64,000 nucleotides of DNA, from positions 1 to 64,000 of the forward strand of contig NZ_CP107558.1 of the NCBI RefSeq assembly GCF_026427715.1, given 5' to 3'. The translations under genes were made by a program, and so were the position numbers. The notes below the pieces were generated by a model, which saw only the letters and a program-made list of their open reading frames with translations, had not been told where the DNA came from and made no database searches. Positions 62,420 through 64,000 of this stretch are shown here, one piece after another. The stretch's first letter is position 1. Each line of letters starts with the position of its first letter. This stretch comes from Methylocystis sp. MJC1 (GTDB lineage: Bacteria > Pseudomonadota > Alphaproteobacteria > Rhizobiales > Beijerinckiaceae).

Positions 62420-62618
62420 AAGGCGAGCGGCGGGATTCCAGTCAAATTCTTGACAAGAAGTGAGCGGAATGAATTTTCGCTCACGGCGAACGAAAAGCGT
62501 TGTGCAAAATTTTGGAGAAGGCTGGCGCTTTCTTCGAGTCTGCTTAAGCTATGGTTGTAAAACGGTTTTTTGGCTGCGTTCGCAGGCGGCCAAAATCGTC
62601 GGGCCGGAGAAGGACTGA

Positions 62619-64000
62619 ATGATCAAAATCCTGCCTGTCATCATGTGCGGGGGCTCAGGGACGCGCGTCTGGCCCGAGTCACGAGAGAGTCTTCCCAAGC
62701 AATTTATTCCGCTCGTTGGCGAGCGCTCAACCTTTCAGACGACCATGGCGATGCTGGCCGATCCGGCCTTCGAGAAGCCGATCGTCATCTCGAACAGCGA
62801 CTATCGCTTTCTGATCAACGACCAACTGCGCGCGATCGGCGCGGAGGCGGACGTCGTGCTCGAACCCTCGCGCCGCGACTCGGGCCCGGCGGTCGCCGTG
62901 GCGGCCGGCCTCGCCGCGCGCCGCGCGCCCGAGACGATTGTTGTCGTGCTCGCCGCCGACCATGTGGTGCGCGACCGCGAGGGTCTCGTCGCGCTCTGCA
63001 AGAAAGCCGCCGAAGCCGCCGCCGAGGGCTATATCGTCACGCTCGGCGTCAAGCCCGATCATCCGGCGACCGGCTACGGCTATCTGCGGCCGGGCGCGCC
63101 GCTGCACGAGGGAAGCGAGGTTCTCAAGCTCGACGCCTTCGTCGAAAAGCCCGATCGCGAGACGGCGGAGCGCTATATCGACGCCGGCTATTTCTGGAAC
63201 AGCGGCAATTTCATCTTCCGCGCCGACGTCATGCAGGCCGAAATCGCGCATTTCGAGCCCGAAATTTCCGAAGCGGCCGAGGCGGCGATCGACGGCGCGG
63301 CGCGGGATCTGGATTTCTGCGTGTTGAACGCGGAAGCCTTCGCCCGCGCGCCCAAGAAGTCGATCGACTACGCCGTGATGGAGAAGACCGAGAAGGCCGC
63401 GCTGATCCCCGCCGACATCGGCTGGTCGGACGTCGGCACCTGGCGCGCCGTCTGGGAGCTCTCAGAGCGCGACGAGAATGGCAATTCGGTGCGCGGCCAC
63501 GGCGTGGTGATGGACGCCAAAAACGTCCATGTGCGCTCCGAGGAGGCGCTGACCACGGTCGTCGGCGTCGACGACGTCATCGTGGTGACAACGCAGGATG
63601 CGGTGCTGGTGTTGAACCAGGAGCACGGCGATAAGGTAAAGAATCTCGTCGACGAGCTGAAGACACAGAACCGCCGCGAGGCGGCGGCGCATAAGCGCAT
63701 CTTCCGCCCGTGGGGCTATTATCAGTCGATCGACGAGGGCCAGCGCTATCAGGTGAAGCGCATCGTGGTGAAGCCGGGCGAGCGCCTGTCGCTGCAGAAG
63801 CACTTCCACCGCGCCGAACATTGGATCGTGGTGCGCGGCACAGCCGAAGTCGGCCGCGACGACGAAGTCCATCTCGTGCACGAGAATGAGTCGATCTATC
63901 TGCCGATCGGCTGCAAGCACCGCCTGATCAACCCCGGTAAGATCGATCTGGAGCTGATCGAGGTGCAGACCGGCTCCTATCTCGGCGAGGATGACATCGT
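62619..64000 (+). CDS. Mannose-1-phosphate guanylyltransferase/mannose-6-phosphate isomerase (partial)
   Basis: The gene runs off the window end; 460 residues are seen. ATG at 62619 with AAGGA upstream. The nucleotidyltransferase domain has VIMCGGSGTRVWPESRESLP (pyrophosphorylase signature), GVKPDHPATGYGYLRPGAPL, VEKPDRETAERYIDAGYFWN and PADIGWSDVGTWRAVWELSE. The C-terminal cupin begins KRIFRPWGYYQSIDEG and has KPGERLSLQKHFHRAEHWIV, the type II isomerase metal site. It makes GDP-mannose for surface polysaccharides. Names in use are manC, cpsB, xanB or algA; I do not choose one. Confidence 0.95.
   Translation, partial: MIKILPVIMCGGSGTRVWPESRESLPKQFIPLVGERSTFQTTMAMLADPAFEKPIVISNSDYRFLINDQLRAIGAEADVVLEPSRRDSGPAVAVAAGLAARRAPETIVVVLAADHVVRDREGLVALCKKAAEAAAEGYIVTLGVKPDHPATGYGYLRPGAPLHEGSEVLKLDAFVEKPDRETAERYIDAGYFWNSGNFIFRADVMQAEIAHFEPEISEAAEAAIDGAARDLDFCVLNAEAFARAPKKSIDYAVMEKTEKAALIPADIGWSDVGTWRAVWELSERDENGNSVRGHGVVMDAKNVHVRSEEALTTVVGVDDVIVVTTQDAVLVLNQEHGDKVKNLVDELKTQNRREAAAHKRIFRPWGYYQSIDEGQRYQVKRIVVKPGERLSLQKHFHRAEHWIVVRGTAEVGRDDEVHLVHENESIYLPIGCKHRLINPGKIDLELIEVQTGSYLGEDDI

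Noticed and set aside
1..64000. CRISPR array, rRNA, transposase or integrase
   Set aside because: None was seen. The tRNA-Gly has no flanking integrase or repeated end that would mark an attachment site.

Overview
The window is about 64 kb of GC-rich chromosome from an alphaproteobacterium. The order Hyphomicrobiales (Rhizobiales) is the best fit. The evidence is a set of lineage-typical gene clusters and families: phyR/nepR/ecfG, lptB-rpoN-hpf-ptsN, bolA-J protein-cobS, argH next to tlpA, serC-serA, a MucR/Ros regulator, a FYDLN-acid protein and a SUV3-like helicase. The style resembles methanotrophic or methylotrophic Beijerinckiaceae/Methylocystaceae, but no diagnostic C1 gene is present, so the family is a guess.

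Layout. 1-4.5 kb: tail of class I lysyl-tRNA synthetase, a small serine hydrolase, UdgX, a secreted hydrolase-like protein, a peroxiredoxin and a lipoprotein esterase. 4.5-4.9 kb: a gene-free stretch with a strong plus-strand terminator (candidate small RNA) and REP-like palindromes. 4.9-8.8 kb: fumC, then the general stress response locus (ecfG, nepR, phyR) and a KGG stress protein. 8.8-14.4 kb: a minus-strand cluster leuD, lptB, an atypical histidine kinase, rpoN, hpf, ptsN. 14.6-20.2 kb: a cNMP-binding membrane protein, an L,D-transpeptidase, and serA and serC separated by a vapBC toxin-antitoxin pair. 20.3-22.7 kb: accessory genes, including a Panacea-domain antitoxin-like gene overlapping a small membrane protein gene (probable PanAT module). 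22.8-31.5 kb: bolA, J protein, cobS, hydrolase, SEL1 protein, ThiE-like, argH, tlpA, HbpS-like, Prx5. 31.7-33.7 kb: two neighbouring genes that both need a frameshift to read as expected (a small conserved gene and recQ), next to dispersed repeats. 33.8-39.6 kb: MFS exporter, aconitase, and a duplicated pair of small secreted Cys-rich proteins. 39.6-45.5 kb: a heavy-metal RND efflux operon. 45.7-52.3 kb: porin-like Omp, rarA, ParA-like, GreA-like, acuI, mucR, FYDLN protein and tRNA-Gly. 52.3-64 kb: a decayed SEC-C gene, a winged-helix regulator, dgkA, tex, two membrane proteins, a SUV3-like helicase and the start of a GDP-mannose synthesis gene.

Functional themes. EcfG, NepR and PhyR form a partner-switching circuit. 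A good EcfG-type promoter precedes nepR-ecfG and a weaker one precedes the KGG gene. RpoN, HPF and EIIA-Ntr link nitrogen, ribosome hibernation and envelope signalling. SerA/SerC, LeuD, ArgH, FumC and AcnA are housekeeping metabolism. Most accessory content is toxin-antitoxin modules, metal efflux, repeats and broken genes. Starts were chosen by ribosome-binding sites, family length or signal peptides. Family calls come from recognising motifs by eye; no database search was run.
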